A stretch of DNA of 45,084 nucleotides from Hyphomicrobiales bacterium (GTDB taxonomy: Bacteria > Pseudomonadota > Alphaproteobacteria > Rhizobiales > Beijerinckiaceae), in assembly GCA_028290705.1 (NCBI GenBank), contig JAQGJH010000084.1:1-45084 (forward strand), given 5' to 3'. The notes beneath the pieces were generated by a model. The model saw only the letters and a program-made list of their open reading frames with translations. It searched no databases and was not told the origin of the DNA. Position 1 is the first letter of the stretch. Each line of letters begins with the position of its first letter. The translations under genes and the position numbers were made by a program. Of the stretch, positions 18,623-27,981 are shown in pieces.

Positions 18623-19093
18623 ATGACAGCCGAACAAAGATTGAAAGCGCTCGGAATCGTCCTGCCGACCGCCGCCGCGCCGGTGGCCAATTACGTGCCC
18701 GCCATGCGCAGCGGACCCCTGCTCTTCGTGTCCGGACAGGTCGCTTTCGGTCCCGATGGCAAGATCGACGCGCGGCACCGCGGCAAGCTCGGCGCCGAGA
18801 TTTTCAACGAGGCCGGACTGGAGGCGGCGCGCCTCTGCGGCATCAACGTTCTCGCCCAGGTGCGATCGGCGATCGGCTCGCTGGACCACGTGACCAGATG
18901 CGTGCGTCTCGGCGGCTTCATCAATTCCGCGCCAGACTTCCAGGCCCTCGCCGCCATCATGAATGGCGCGTCCGATCTGATGGTCGCGATCTTCGGGGAG
19001 GCCGGCCGCCATGCCCGCTCGACCGTCGGCGTCGCGCAGCTGCCGCTCGACAGCGCCGTCGAGGTCGAGGCCATCTTCGAGGTGCGCGGATGA
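18623..19093 (+). CDS. RidA/YjgF-family protein
   Basis: A 156 aa member of the YjgF/YER057c/UK114 superfamily, longer-form subgroup (COG0251-like). Typical segments are LPTAAAPVANYVPAMRSGPL, LFVSGQVAF, NVLAQVRSAIGSLDHVTRCV, and RSTVGVAQLPLDSAVEVEAIF. Canonical RidA hydrolyses reactive enamines and imines from amino-acid metabolism. This subgroup's substrate is not established, and the catalytic Arg of RidA (in the RxxxG(V/A) region) is present as RSTVGV. ATG has GGGGAG upstream. Its stop overlaps the start of the GDPD gene (ATGA), so they are coupled. Confidence 0.88.
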   Translation: MTAEQRLKALGIVLPTAAAPVANYVPAMRSGPLLFVSGQVAFGPDGKIDARHRGKLGAEIFNEAGLEAARLCGINVLAQVRSAIGSLDHVTRCVRLGGFINSAPDFQALAAIMNGASDLMVAIFGEAGRHARSTVGVAQLPLDSAVEVEAIFEVRG

Positions 19094-19848
19094 ACGCGCC
19101 CGACTGGCTGACCGCGAGGCCCATCGCCCATCGCGGACTGCACGACCGCAAGAGCGGCCGCATCGAGAACAGCGCGGCGGCCGCCAAAGCGGCCATCGCG
19201 GGCGGCTTCGCCATCGAATGCGACGTCCAGCTCACCGCCGATGGCGAGGCCATGGTGTTCCACGACTTCAACCTCGACCGGCTGACCGGCCAGAAAGGCC
19301 CGCTCGCCGGCCGGACGGCAGCCGAACTCGGTCGCATCGCGCTGACCGGCTCACACGATCGACTTCTAACGCTGGCTGAATTTCTGGCGCTGATCGATGG
19401 CCGGGCGCCGCTGGTCTGCGAGATCAAGAGCGCCTTCGACGGCGACATGAGGCTGGCGACGCGGACGGCTGCGGTCGCGCGCGGCTACGCAGGGCAGATC
19501 GCCCTGAAGAGCTTCGATCCCGCCGTGCTGGCCCACCTCCGTGGCGAGGCGGCGACGCTTGGCATCGTTCACATTCCCGTGGGGTTGGTGGCGGAAGCCC
19601 GCTACCAACACGGAGAATGGCTGACGCTATCGCCCGATCAGGTGTCCGACATGACGACGCTGACTCACTGGCGCTTCACGCGGCCGGACTTTCTGTCCTG
19701 GCGGGTGGACGACCTTCCCCATGCGGCGCCTTCCATCTGCCGGGCAATGAAAATCCCGGTGATGTGCTGGACCGTCCGAAGGCCCGATCAGATCCGGCTC
19801 GCGCGCGCCTTCGCCGACCAGATCGTTTTCGAAGGCTTCGCTCCCTGA
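19090..19848 (+). CDS. Glycerophosphodiester phosphodiesterase family protein
   Basis: A 252 aa GDPD TIM-barrel protein that should cleave glycerophosphodiesters to glycerol-3-phosphate and an alcohol. The signature begins at IAHRGLHD (catalytic His and Arg), continues to ENS (metal-binding Glu) and IECDVQLTADGEAMVFHDFNLDRLTG (second catalytic His). Lys in VCEIKSAFDG is also conserved. No signal peptide is seen, so it is probably cytoplasmic. ATG at 19090 overlaps the ridA stop by 4 bases. Confidence 0.9.
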   Translation: MNAPDWLTARPIAHRGLHDRKSGRIENSAAAAKAAIAGGFAIECDVQLTADGEAMVFHDFNLDRLTGQKGPLAGRTAAELGRIALTGSHDRLLTLAEFLALIDGRAPLVCEIKSAFDGDMRLATRTAAVARGYAGQIALKSFDPAVLAHLRGEAATLGIVHIPVGLVAEARYQHGEWLTLSPDQVSDMTTLTHWRFTRPDFLSWRVDDLPHAAPSICRAMKIPVMCWTVRRPDQIRLARAFADQIVFEGFAP

Positions 19849-19974
19849 AGCCGGCTGTCGAGGTCAAGGCTGCCGCGCGCAAGGCGCATTACAGCGTCGC
19901 GCCGTGCGAATGGACAAGCCGTTCCGCCTCACGTAGCACCCCCTTAGGCGCCTTCCCGCCCCGGACGCTTCCCC

Positions 19975-21147
19975 TTGGTTCTCTTCATCATCAGCCTCTG
20001 CGGGCTCGCCAGTACGGTCGCCTATCGTTCGATGGACCCACTGGTGAGTTCAATGGCGCGCGAGTTCGCGGTGCCGATCACCACCGCGGCCCTGATGTCG
20101 TCGGCCTATGCCCTGCCCTTCGCGCTCGGCCAGCCGATCCTCGGGCCCATTGGCGACGTCTTCGGAAAAGGCCGGCTGCTGATCATCTGCCTGTGGGTCC
20201 TGTGCGCCACGCTGGTGCTCGGCGCGCTGTCGCCGTCCTTCGACATGATCCTCGCGCTCCGCTTCATCGGCGGGCTGGCGGGCGGCGGTACGATGCCGGT
20301 CGCCATGGCGATGATCGGCGACCGCTTTCCGCCGGACCAGCGTCAGGTGGCGATCGCCCGCTTCCTTGCCGCCGCGCTGATCGGCCAGGTTTTCGCCTCG
20401 ACGCTCGCGGGCTTCCTCGCCACCACGGTGGGCTGGCGCGGCTTCTTCCTGCTCGCCGCCGGCGTGACCTTCGTGGCGGCCTGTGGCGCGACATGGATGT
20501 TTCGCGAGCCGAAAGTTGCCGGCATGAGGGCCGAGCGCCCGCCGTTCAGCATTGCCGCCGCCTTCGGGCGATACAAGCTCGTCTTCGCCAATCCCAAGGC
20601 GCTGCTCTGTTTCGGGACTGTTTTCGTCGAAGCCATCGCGATCTTCGGCGCCACGCCCTACATCGCCGAAATTCTCGAAACCGCCGGCCTGGGCGGACCG
20701 CGTGAAGCCGGCATGGTCATTGCCGGCATCGGTGTCGGCGGCCTCGCCTATTCCATCGTGGTCGGACCGCTGACGCGGCATTTCTCCCGCATCCAGATGA
20801 TGGCGGTCGGCGGCGTGATCGGCGCGCTGGCGCTGGCCGGCGCGGCCTTCGCGCCGGGCTGGCCATCGTTGGCGGCGCTCTTCGCGGTTCTCGGCTTCGG
20901 CTTCGTCCTGTTGCACAATTCCGTCCAGACCGAAGTGGCGTCGCTCGCTCCGAGCGCCCGCGCCTCGGCCTTCTCGATGCATGCCTTCGCGTTCTTCCTC
21001 GGCCAGGCGCTCGGGCCGGTGATTTTCGGCTACGGCATGCACACGATCGGATCGAGCGCGATGCTGATGATCAACGCCGGCATCCTGCTGGCCGTCGGCC
21101 TCGTGGCCGCCGCGCTCTTTGCCCGTCACGGATCTGTTCTGGACTAG
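19975..21147 (+). CDS. MFS transporter
   Basis: A 390 aa major-facilitator protein with about twelve membrane segments. Motif A-like sequence is present as GPIGDVFGKGRLLI in loop 2-3, and the GGLAGGGTMPVAMAMIGDRFPPDQRQ segment resembles drug:H+ antiporters. No substrate can be inferred. The only start that keeps the first membrane segment is the TTG at 19975; the next ATG (residue 20) would remove it, and a stop lies at 19945. A non-ATG start or an undetected frameshift upstream are both possible. It begins 126 bp after the GDPD gene. Confidence 0.85.
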   Translation: MVLFIISLCGLASTVAYRSMDPLVSSMAREFAVPITTAALMSSAYALPFALGQPILGPIGDVFGKGRLLIICLWVLCATLVLGALSPSFDMILALRFIGGLAGGGTMPVAMAMIGDRFPPDQRQVAIARFLAAALIGQVFASTLAGFLATTVGWRGFFLLAAGVTFVAACGATWMFREPKVAGMRAERPPFSIAAAFGRYKLVFANPKALLCFGTVFVEAIAIFGATPYIAEILETAGLGGPREAGMVIAGIGVGGLAYSIVVGPLTRHFSRIQMMAVGGVIGALALAGAAFAPGWPSLAALFAVLGFGFVLLHNSVQTEVASLAPSARASAFSMHAFAFFLGQALGPVIFGYGMHTIGSSAMLMINAGILLAVGLVAAALFARHGSVLD

Positions 21148-21232
21148 ACGCAGCGGTCTGCGCGAGGAAGCGTGGCATCCAACGCGCGGCCCGGGCGTTT
21201 GAGTCGCGAAAACAGCAAGACCGTGAGGGACC

Positions 21233-22090
21233 ATGAAAACGATCACCTGGGCGATGATGGGCACCCTTCTGGCGACGCCCGCGCTGGCCCAGCAGGACGT
21301 TGCGCGGGCCAATGCGGTCACGACGCGCGTCTCCGCCGAAATCTCCGGCCGCAGCCGCACCATTGCGACGGGCGCGACGCTGATCCAGGACGAATGGGTC
21401 CGCACCAACGCCACGGGCCGCGCCGACCTCACGTTTCTGGACGGAACGCAGCTGGCCGTCGGCCCGGGCTCGTCCGTGAAGCTCGACGAATACGTCTACT
21501 CGCCCGGACGCGGCGGTGCGCGTTTCGTGCTCAACGCCACCAAGGGACTCTTCCGCTTCAGCACCGGCGCCTTGCCGAAGGGCGCGTACCAGATCCGTAC
21601 GCCGGTCGGTGTGCTGGGTGTGCGCGGCACGGTTTTCACCTTCCGGGTCGAACCGGCCCGCGTTGTCGTGTCGGTCCTGGAGGGAAGCGTGACGGCCTGT
21701 CCATCGATCGGCGGGCCATCCCTCTGCTCGGAGGCAGGCCCCGGTCAATCTCTGCTGACGACCCCGCGCGAGGTCACGCGGCGCGCCACCGGCAGCCTGC
21801 CGCGCAATCTCGCGCCTCGCCTTCAGGCTCCCGCCCTCCCCGGCCTCCAGCGCGCCGGAGCGCCGGGACGCGGCCTGGACGCCACGCCCGACACCGGGCT
21901 GCCCCTGCCGCGCGCCAGCCAGCAGAATACGGGCGGAGGGCTCGCGCCTGGGCTCGGCGGCACGCCGCCCGGCCTGAATGCGTCTCCGCCCGGCCTCGGA
22001 GGAATTCCCGGGCTGAACACGGCGCCCGGCCTGAATTCACCGCCAGGGCTTGGCGGGGGACCGCTTGGCGGAGGACCGCTCGGCCGCTGA
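21233..22090 (+). CDS. Secreted FecR-domain protein with Pro/Gly-rich repeat tail
   Basis: A 285 aa protein. A signal peptide ends at about residue 19 (TPALAQQ). A FecR-like domain covers about residues 25-150, with VRTNATGRADLTFLDGTQLA, a GLFRFSTG segment, VGVLGVRGTVFTFRV and VVSVLEGSV. Unlike sigma-regulator FecR there is no N-terminal cytoplasmic part or membrane helix before the domain, so it is more likely a periplasmic or exported protein than an anti-sigma factor. Residues about 232-285 are nearly all Pro, Gly, Leu and Asn, in repeats such as PPGLGG and PGLN, ending GGGPLGGGPLGR. The ribosome-binding site AGGGA is 2 bases before the ATG, which is short. Function unknown. Confidence 0.85.
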   Translation: MKTITWAMMGTLLATPALAQQDVARANAVTTRVSAEISGRSRTIATGATLIQDEWVRTNATGRADLTFLDGTQLAVGPGSSVKLDEYVYSPGRGGARFVLNATKGLFRFSTGALPKGAYQIRTPVGVLGVRGTVFTFRVEPARVVVSVLEGSVTACPSIGGPSLCSEAGPGQSLLTTPREVTRRATGSLPRNLAPRLQAPALPGLQRAGAPGRGLDATPDTGLPLPRASQQNTGGGLAPGLGGTPPGLNASPPGLGGIPGLNTAPGLNSPPGLGGGPLGGGPLGR

Positions 22091-22173
22091 CCCATTGCTG
22101 CAGCGCCGCGCGCCTCTAGATTAGCAAGACCGCCGCGGGTCGATCGAGACCTGCCCAAAAGGTCCCGGCCCGC

Positions 22174-23406
22174 ATGTCCCCACCTGCCCTGCGCCTGCGT
22201 GTTCTCCGCTCCATCGCCGACGTCGATCCCGCGCAATGGGACGCCTGCGCCAATCCTCAAAATCCCGGCGGCGAGCTGCGACGGGATCCGACGCCGACCA
22301 AGGCGGTTCCTGACTCATCTTCTCAGATCGAGCGCTTCAACCCGTTCCTGTGCCACCGCTTTCTCTTGGCGCTGGAAACCTCGAAATCGGCTGTCGCGCG
22401 GCAGGGATGGGGGCCGTCTCATCTTCTTGTGGAGGACGAGGCCGGAACCTTGCTGGCCGCCGCGCCCGCATACCTCAAATCGCATTCGATGGGCGAGTAC
22501 GTCTTCGATCACGCCTGGGCCGACGCATTCGAGCGCGCCGGGGGCGACTACTATCCCAAGCTGCAGGTCGCCGTCCCCTTCACGCCCGCCACGGGACGCC
22601 GCCTTCTGGTCGCACAGGGCGAGCGTCACGATGAGGCACACCGCACGCTGATCGCGGGACTCATGGCGCTGCGGGAGGGCGCAAAATGCTCGTCCACCCA
22701 CGTCACGTTCCCGACCAGGGAGGAATGGGACGCGCTCGGCGACGCCGGCTGGCTGAAACGCACCGGACGGCAGTTCCATTTCTTCAATCGCGGCTATGCG
22801 GACTTTGACGGCTTTCTGGCCGCGCTGGCGTCGCGCAAGCGCAAGAACATCCGCAAGGAGCGCGAGCAGGCGCTGGCCCCCGGCATCGAGGTCTTCAGCC
22901 TGACGGGCGAGGCCATCGAGCGTCAGCACTGGGACGCCTTCTTCGACTTCTACATCGACACCGGATCGCGCAAATGGGGCACGCCCTATTTGACCCGCGC
23001 CTTCTTCACCCAGGTGGGCCAGACCATGGCCGATCGCATCCTGCTGGTCATGGCGCGCCGCGCCGGACGATGGATCGCGGGCGCGATCAACTTCATCGGC
23101 GACGACGCGCTCTACGGCCGCAACTGGGGCGCGATCGAGGAGCATCCGTGCCTGCATTTCGAGCTCTGCTACTACCGCGCCATCGATTACGCGCTGGCCC
23201 ACGGCCTGTCGCGCGTGGAGGCCGGCGCGCAGGGCGAGCACAAGCTGGCGCGCGGCTATGAGCCGGTCGAGACCTACTCGGCGCATGAATTCGCCGACCC
23301 TCGGCTAGCCCGCGCGGTGGAAGGATTTCTTGAACGCGAGCGCGATCACGTCGAAGCCGAGATCGAGATCTACGGCGAGCACGTTCCCTTCAAGAAGGGC
23401 GGATGA
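22174..23406 (+). CDS. DUF482/GNAT-like acyltransferase (COG3146)
   Basis: A 410 aa protein of the DUF482 family (peptidoglycan-related, FemAB/GNAT fold by family assignment). Recognisable segments are NPFLCHRFLLALE, PAYLKSHSMGEYVFDHAWADAFERAGGDYYPKLQVAVPFTPATGRRLL (split here by description only), RKRKNIRKER, YGRNWGA and HFELCYYRAIDYA. The final third ends EAGAQGEHKLARGYEP. No signal peptide is visible. The enzymatic substrate is unknown; related Fem-type enzymes add amino acids to cell-wall precursors. It is followed after 37 bp by the HIT gene. Confidence 0.86.
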   Translation: MSPPALRLRVLRSIADVDPAQWDACANPQNPGGELRRDPTPTKAVPDSSSQIERFNPFLCHRFLLALETSKSAVARQGWGPSHLLVEDEAGTLLAAAPAYLKSHSMGEYVFDHAWADAFERAGGDYYPKLQVAVPFTPATGRRLLVAQGERHDEAHRTLIAGLMALREGAKCSSTHVTFPTREEWDALGDAGWLKRTGRQFHFFNRGYADFDGFLAALASRKRKNIRKEREQALAPGIEVFSLTGEAIERQHWDAFFDFYIDTGSRKWGTPYLTRAFFTQVGQTMADRILLVMARRAGRWIAGAINFIGDDALYGRNWGAIEEHPCLHFELCYYRAIDYALAHGLSRVEAGAQGEHKLARGYEPVETYSAHEFADPRLARAVEGFLERERDHVEAEIEIYGEHVPFKKGG

Positions 23407-23443
23407 TAGAGCGGAGAGATCCTGACCGACGCCGGAGCAGACC

Positions 23444-23863
23444 ATGACCGCCTACGATCCCCAGAACGTTTTCGCAAAAATCCTGCGCGGCGAGATGCCC
23501 TGCACCAAGGTTTACGAAGACGAGGCGGCGCTGGCCTTCATGGACATCATGCCGCGCGCCGACGGCCATGTGCTGGTGATTCCCAAAGTGCCCGCGCGCG
23601 GCCTCCTCGACATGCCGCCCGAGGCCCTCGGCCCGTATATGCAGGCCGTCCAGAAAGTGGCGGCGGCGGTCAAGACCGGCATGAAGGCCGAAGGCCTGAC
23701 TTTGCAGCAGTTCAACGAGACCGCCGGCGGCCAGGTGGTGTTCCACCTGCACGTCCACATCCTGCCGCGATGGGAGGGCATAGCGGTACGCCCGCACACC
23801 GGTGAAATGGCCAAGGGCGAGGCCCTGCAGGTTCACGCCGACAAGATCCGCGCGGCGCTCTAG
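23444..23863 (+). CDS. HIT-family protein (histidine-triad hydrolase)
   Basis: A 139 aa histidine-triad protein, probably a nucleoside phosphoramidase-type hydrolase. Visible motifs are AKILRGEMPCTKVYEDE, AFMDIMPRADGHVLVIPK, and the histidine triad FHLHVHILPRW near residue 101-111. Length is normal for bacterial Hint-like proteins. ATG is preceded by GGAG. The stop overlaps the end of the convergent azlD by 4 bases. Confidence 0.94.
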   Translation: MTAYDPQNVFAKILRGEMPCTKVYEDEAALAFMDIMPRADGHVLVIPKVPARGLLDMPPEALGPYMQAVQKVAAAVKTGMKAEGLTLQQFNETAGGQVVFHLHVHILPRWEGIAVRPHTGEMAKGEALQVHADKIRAAL

Positions 23864-24210
23864 GCGGAAAAATACCAGGCTGCGCCGATGAGGATCGTTT
23901 CGGCGCAGACGATGGCCGCGATGAGCGAGCGGCGCAGCAGGTAGAAGGCCGTGACGCCCGCCACCATGGCGGCAAGCCTCCAGATGAACGGCGCCATGGC
24001 CAGTGCGCCGGGCGGCGTCAGGATGAGCTTGGCGACGACGCCCGCCAGGAGAGCGCTGGCCACCGCCCTGACCCACACCAGCACTTCAGAGCTTTCGTCC
24101 AGACCGCGCGCGATGAACACCGACATGACCCGCCAGATCTCGCTGGGCAAAAAGCCGAACACCAGCAGAATCAGGTATGGCGCGAGATCGCCCGCGAACG
24201 CGAAGGTCAT
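23860..24210 (-). CDS. azlD: AzlD family protein
   Basis: A 116 aa protein with about four hydrophobic segments. It matches AzlD, the small partner of AzlC in branched-chain amino-acid export. Characteristic features are a LVFGFLPSEIWRVMSVF segment and VRAVASALLAGVVAKLIL. The ATG at 24210 overlaps the azlC stop (4 bases), so the pair is translationally coupled. It is convergent with the HIT gene. Confidence 0.9.
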   Translation of the reverse strand: MTFAFAGDLAPYLILLVFGFLPSEIWRVMSVFIARGLDESSEVLVWVRAVASALLAGVVAKLILTPPGALAMAPFIWRLAAMVAGVTAFYLLRRSLIAAIVCAETILIGAAWYFSA

Positions 24211-24983
24211 TTCAGCCTCCCGACGCGTCGGAGATCCAGAAACTTCTGCACCGCATAGGCGGCGGTTCCGCCCACGATGCCGATGGCGAAGAGGTCCGGC
24301 CCGGAACCCAGGAACTGCGCCACCACGGGCGTCAGCGCGAGACCCAGCACCAGCGCGAGCCAGTCGATCGTCCGGCGCACGCCACGCAGCAGCGTCACGA
24401 TGAAGTAGATCGGAGTCAGCAGCAGCAGGCCTGCCGCCAGAGGCATCGGGAGTTCCGCGGCGAGTTGATATCCGATGGCCGTGGAGATGGACGTCCCCAG
24501 GATGCACGCCATGCCGAAGCCGAAATAGAACGGCAACCGCCCACCCTGCGGCAGCCCTGGCAGGCGTCGCATCGACTCCGCCCAGACCGTCACGGCGGTG
24601 AAATGCGCCGCCGCGATCATCGTCAGGATGCCGGTCTTCCGCGTCCGCAGCAGCGGCAGGAGAGCGACGCACATCGGCAGGAAGCGGATCGACGACAGCC
24701 CGACCGAGAGGGCCACGGCCGGCAAGGGAGTTTGCGTCGCGACGGCGGCGAAGAAGATCACCTGCGCGGGACCGGCCCAGATGAAGATCGTCGACGCAAC
24801 CGCGACACCCACCGAAAAACCGGCATCCCGCGCCAGCGAGCCGACGCCGAACAGGCTCGCGGCCACGATGAACATGGGTCCGGACGCGGCCTGCCTAAAA
24901 CCCTCAATGAACCAGCCCCGCGCCGTCCGGCCGCCGAGATCATCGGACCCAACGGTCGCATTCGAGGGGGGAACGGCGCTCAA
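24207..24983 (-). CDS. azlC: AzlC family branched-chain amino-acid exporter subunit
   Basis: A 258 aa multi-pass membrane protein of the AzlC family. Typical segments are WFIEGFRQAASGPMFIVA, FSVGVAVASTIFIWAGPAQVIFF, LSVGLSSIRFLPMCVALLP, and FGMACILGTSISTAIGY. AzlC and AzlD together form the exporter for leucine-type amino acids in characterised systems. The substrate here is inferred from the family. The pairing with azlD is exact, and the nearby leucine-degradation genes of the window are compatible but not linked. Confidence 0.92.
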   Translation of the reverse strand: MSAVPPSNATVGSDDLGGRTARGWFIEGFRQAASGPMFIVAASLFGVGSLARDAGFSVGVAVASTIFIWAGPAQVIFFAAVATQTPLPAVALSVGLSSIRFLPMCVALLPLLRTRKTGILTMIAAAHFTAVTVWAESMRRLPGLPQGGRLPFYFGFGMACILGTSISTAIGYQLAAELPMPLAAGLLLLTPIYFIVTLLRGVRRTIDWLALVLGLALTPVVAQFLGSGPDLFAIGIVGGTAAYAVQKFLDLRRVGRLK

Positions 24984-25081
24984 GCGGGGCGCCTGGCGCG
25001 GGCGGCGGAGACGCCCTCACGCCTTGCGGGCTGACGAACCGCGGCCATCGTCATCTTCAAGGGAGTGCTCGCAAATGCAGT

Positions 25082-25111
25082 GCGGCCCGCATCCGGGTGG
25101 ATGCGGGCCGC
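25082..25111 (-). terminator. Perfect 13-bp inverted repeat after clpA
   Basis: GCGGCCCGCATCC at 25082-25094 and its complement at 25099-25111 enclose a four-base loop, 9 bp after the clpA stop codon. The T run on the minus strand is short (TTT after a few bases), so it is a weak intrinsic terminator or an RNA-end stabiliser. Confidence 0.7.
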
Positions 25112-25120
25112 GACTGAGGA

Positions 25121-27607
25121 TCAACCCTTGAGCGGCACCTTCGGCACCATCGGCGAACCACCCTTGCCGGCCGGCGGCGACCCCGGCCCCGACTTGGCCG
25201 ACGCCTTCTTGGTGGCGCCCTTGGCTCGCCGGACCTCCGGCTCGGAGCGCACGCGCTTCTTGCCCGCCTCGACGATGTCGCGTTCCGGACGCGGCAGCAC
25301 CGGACCTTCCGGATAAACGAAGCCGAGAGCCTTCGTGCCGTTCTCGTCCGTCTTGACCACGACCCGCACAGTGCCGCCGCCCTTCAGACGGCCGAACAGC
25401 ACCTCGTCGGCCAGCGGCGTCTTGATGTGCTGCTGGATGACGCGGGCCATCGGGCGTGCGCCCATCGACTCGTCATAGCCGTGCTCGACCAGCCACTTGC
25501 GAGCCTCGTCGGTCAGCTCGATCGCGACGTTCCGATCGGCGAGCTGCGCCTCCAGCTGCATGATGAACTTGTCGACCACCTGGGTGATGACCTCGGCCGG
25601 CAGATGACCGAACGGCACGATCGCATCCAGACGGTTGCGGAATTCCGGCGCAAAGAGACGGTTGACCGCCTCGATGTCGTCGCCTTCACGCTTGCCGCGA
25701 TGGAAGCCGAAAGCCGCCTTGGCCATGTCGGCCGCGCCCGCATTGGTCGTCATGATCAGGATGACGTTGCGGAAGTCGATCTGCTTGCCGTTGTGATCCG
25801 TCAGCTTGCCGTGATCCATGACCTGCAGCAGGATGTTGAACAGATCCGGATGCGCCTTCTCGATTTCGTCGAGCAGCAGCACGCAATGCGGATGCTGGTC
25901 GATGGCGTCGGTCAGCAGGCCGCCCTGGTCGAAGCCGACATAGCCGGGAGGTGCGCCGAGCAGACGGCTCACCGTATGGCGCTCCATATACTCGGACATG
26001 TCGAACCGGGTGATCTCCACGCCGAGGCTCTTGGCGAGCTGGCGCGCGACTTCGGTCTTGCCGACACCCGTCGGACCCGAGAACAGATAGCAGCCGATCG
26101 GCTTTTCGGCATCGCGCAGCCCGGCGCGCGACAGCTTGATCGCCGAAGACAGAGCGCCGATGGCGGCATCCTGACCATAGACGACGCGACGCAGGGTCTC
26201 CTCGAGGTGTTGCAGCACCTCGGCGTCGTCCTTCGACACGGTCTTGGGCGGAATCCGCGCCATGGTGGCGATGGTCGCCTCGATCTCCTTGATCCCGATC
26301 GTCTTCTTACGGCGGCTTTCGGGCAGCAGCATCTGCGACGCGCCCGTCTCGTCGATCACGTCGATCGCCTTGTCGGGCAGTTTGCGGTCGTGGATGTAGC
26401 GCGCCGAGAGTTCGACCGCCGCCTTCACGGCCTCGTTGGTGTAGCGGACCTTGTGGAATTCCTCGAAATAGGGCTTCAGGCCCTTCATGATCTCGACCGC
26501 ATCCAGCACCGACGGCTCGTTGACGTCGATCTTCTGGAAACGACGCACCAGGGCGCGATCCTTCTCGAAATACTGGCGGTATTCCTTGTAGGTGGTCGAA
26601 CCGATGCAGCGCAGCGACCCCTGCGCGAGGGCGGGCTTCAGCAGGTTCGACGCGTCCATCGCGCCGCCCGACGTCGCGCCCGCGCCGATCACCGTGTGGA
26701 TCTCGTCGATGAACAGGATCGCGTTGCGATGCTGCTCGATCTCCTTCATCACCTGCTTCAGGCGCTCTTCGAAGTCGCCGCGATAGCGCGTGCCGGCCAG
26801 AAGCGTGCCCATGTCGAGCGCGAAGACCGTCGCTTTGGCGAGAACGTCCGGCACTTCGCCCTTGATGATCTTGCGCGCCAGACCTTCCGCAATGGCGGTT
26901 TTGCCGACGCCGGGATCGCCGACGAGCAGCGGATTGTTCTTCTGCCGGCGGCACAGCACCTGGATCGTGCGCTGAACCTCGGACTCGCGGCCGATCAGCG
27001 GATCGATCCGTCCGTCGCGCGCCTTCTTGTTCAGGTTGACGCAGTAAGCTTCGAGCGCGCCTTCCTTCTTTTTGCCGTCGGGAGCCTCGCGCGCCTCGCC
27101 GCGCTGCTCGCGGCCTTCGTTCTCCTCATCCGCGCCGCGCGGCGACTTCGAGGGGTCCGACATGCCGGGCCGCTTGGCGATCCCATGGCTGATGTAATTG
27201 ACCGCGTCGTAACGGGTCATGTCCTGCTCCTGCAGGAAATAAGCGGCATGGCTCTCGCGCTCGGCGAAAATCGCCACGAGCACGTTGGCTCCGGTCACTT
27301 CCTCGCGGCCCGACGACTGCACATGGATGACCGCGCGCTGGATGACGCGCTGGAAGCCGGCGGTCGGCTTCGCATCCTCACGCCCTTCGGTGATGAGATT
27401 CTCGAGTTCCTGATCGATGTACTCGACCAGGTTCTTCTTCAGGACATCCGTGTCGACCGAGCAGGCGCGCATCACCGCGGCTGCATCCTGGTCGTCCAGG
27501 AGGCTGAGGAGAAGATGCTCGAGCGTCGCATATTCATGATGGCGTTCGTTGGCCACCGCGAGAGCCCTGTGGAGCGACTGTTCGAGATTTCTGGAGAAGG
27601 ATGGCAT
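25121..27607 (-). CDS. clpA: ATP-dependent Clp protease ATPase subunit ClpA
   Basis: ClpA unfolds substrates and passes them to ClpP, using ClpS as an N-degron adaptor. The 828 aa protein opens with the Clp repeat domain ([19 protein letters not shown]). The first AAA+ module has Walker [14 protein letters not shown] and Walker B LFIDEIHT, and the second has [13 protein letters not shown] and [12 protein letters not shown]. The C-terminal tail is Lys/Ala/Pro rich, ending VPKVPLKG, as in other Rhizobiales. The start at 27607 is 8 bp after clpS; upstream in-frame codons lie within clpS. It forms a clpS-clpA operon. Confidence 0.97.
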   Translation of the reverse strand: MPSFSRNLEQSLHRALAVANERHHEYATLEHLLLSLLDDQDAAAVMRACSVDTDVLKKNLVEYIDQELENLITEGREDAKPTAGFQRVIQRAVIHVQSSGREEVTGANVLVAIFAERESHAAYFLQEQDMTRYDAVNYISHGIAKRPGMSDPSKSPRGADEENEGREQRGEAREAPDGKKKEGALEAYCVNLNKKARDGRIDPLIGRESEVQRTIQVLCRRQKNNPLLVGDPGVGKTAIAEGLARKIIKGEVPDVLAKATVFALDMGTLLAGTRYRGDFEERLKQVMKEIEQHRNAILFIDEIHTVIGAGATSGGAMDASNLLKPALAQGSLRCIGSTTYKEYRQYFEKDRALVRRFQKIDVNEPSVLDAVEIMKGLKPYFEEFHKVRYTNEAVKAAVELSARYIHDRKLPDKAIDVIDETGASQMLLPESRRKKTIGIKEIEATIATMARIPPKTVSKDDAEVLQHLEETLRRVVYGQDAAIGALSSAIKLSRAGLRDAEKPIGCYLFSGPTGVGKTEVARQLAKSLGVEITRFDMSEYMERHTVSRLLGAPPGYVGFDQGGLLTDAIDQHPHCVLLLDEIEKAHPDLFNILLQVMDHGKLTDHNGKQIDFRNVILIMTTNAGAADMAKAAFGFHRGKREGDDIEAVNRLFAPEFRNRLDAIVPFGHLPAEVITQVVDKFIMQLEAQLADRNVAIELTDEARKWLVEHGYDESMGARPMARVIQQHIKTPLADEVLFGRLKGGGTVRVVVKTDENGTKALGFVYPEGPVLPRPERDIVEAGKKRVRSEPEVRRAKGATKKASAKSGPGSPPAGKGGSPMVPKVPLKG

Positions 27608-27615
27608 AGCGGCTC

Positions 27616-27981
27616 TCACTTCTTTTCCATAATGCACTGCAGGGGGTGCTGGTGCTTTCGTGCGAAATCCATGACCTGCGTGACCTTGGTTTCCGCGACT
27701 TCGTAGGTGAACACGCCGCACTCCCCCACCCCGTGGTGGTGCACGTGAAGCATGATTCTCTGAGCCTCTTCAGGGCCCTTGTTGAAGAATTTCCTGAGGA
27801 CCGTGACGACGAATTCCATCGGCGTGTAATCGTCGTTCAGGATCAGAACGCGATACATGCCCGGCTTCTTGGTCTGGGTTTTGGTGCGGGTGATAACTGC
27901 CGTGCCCGAGCCGTTGTTCCCACCCTCGGAGCCGCCCTTGCGCGGTTCCTTGGCCGCCCGAAGCGGGTCTGCACAATTCAC
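27616..27981 (-). CDS. clpS: ClpS adaptor protein
   Basis: ClpS hands N-degron proteins to ClpA. The conserved core has [38 protein letters not shown] and a [11 protein letters not shown] end. The GTG at 27981 is chosen because AGGAG lies 5 bases upstream and because this gives the normal length (121 aa). The frame is open to 28125, but the added residues are Arg/Gly rich and not family-like. The first 45 residues are disordered-looking, as in other alphaproteobacterial ClpS. Confidence 0.93.
   Translation of the reverse strand: MNCADPLRAAKEPRKGGSEGGNNGSGTAVITRTKTQTKKPGMYRVLILNDDYTPMEFVVTVLRKFFNKGPEEAQRIMLHVHHHGVGECGVFTYEVAETKVTQVMDFARKHQHPLQCIMEKK

Noticed and set aside
25427-27706. 759-codon plus-strand frame antisense to clpA
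   Set aside because: Opposite ClpA with all Walker motifs; composition is typical of an antisense shadow.
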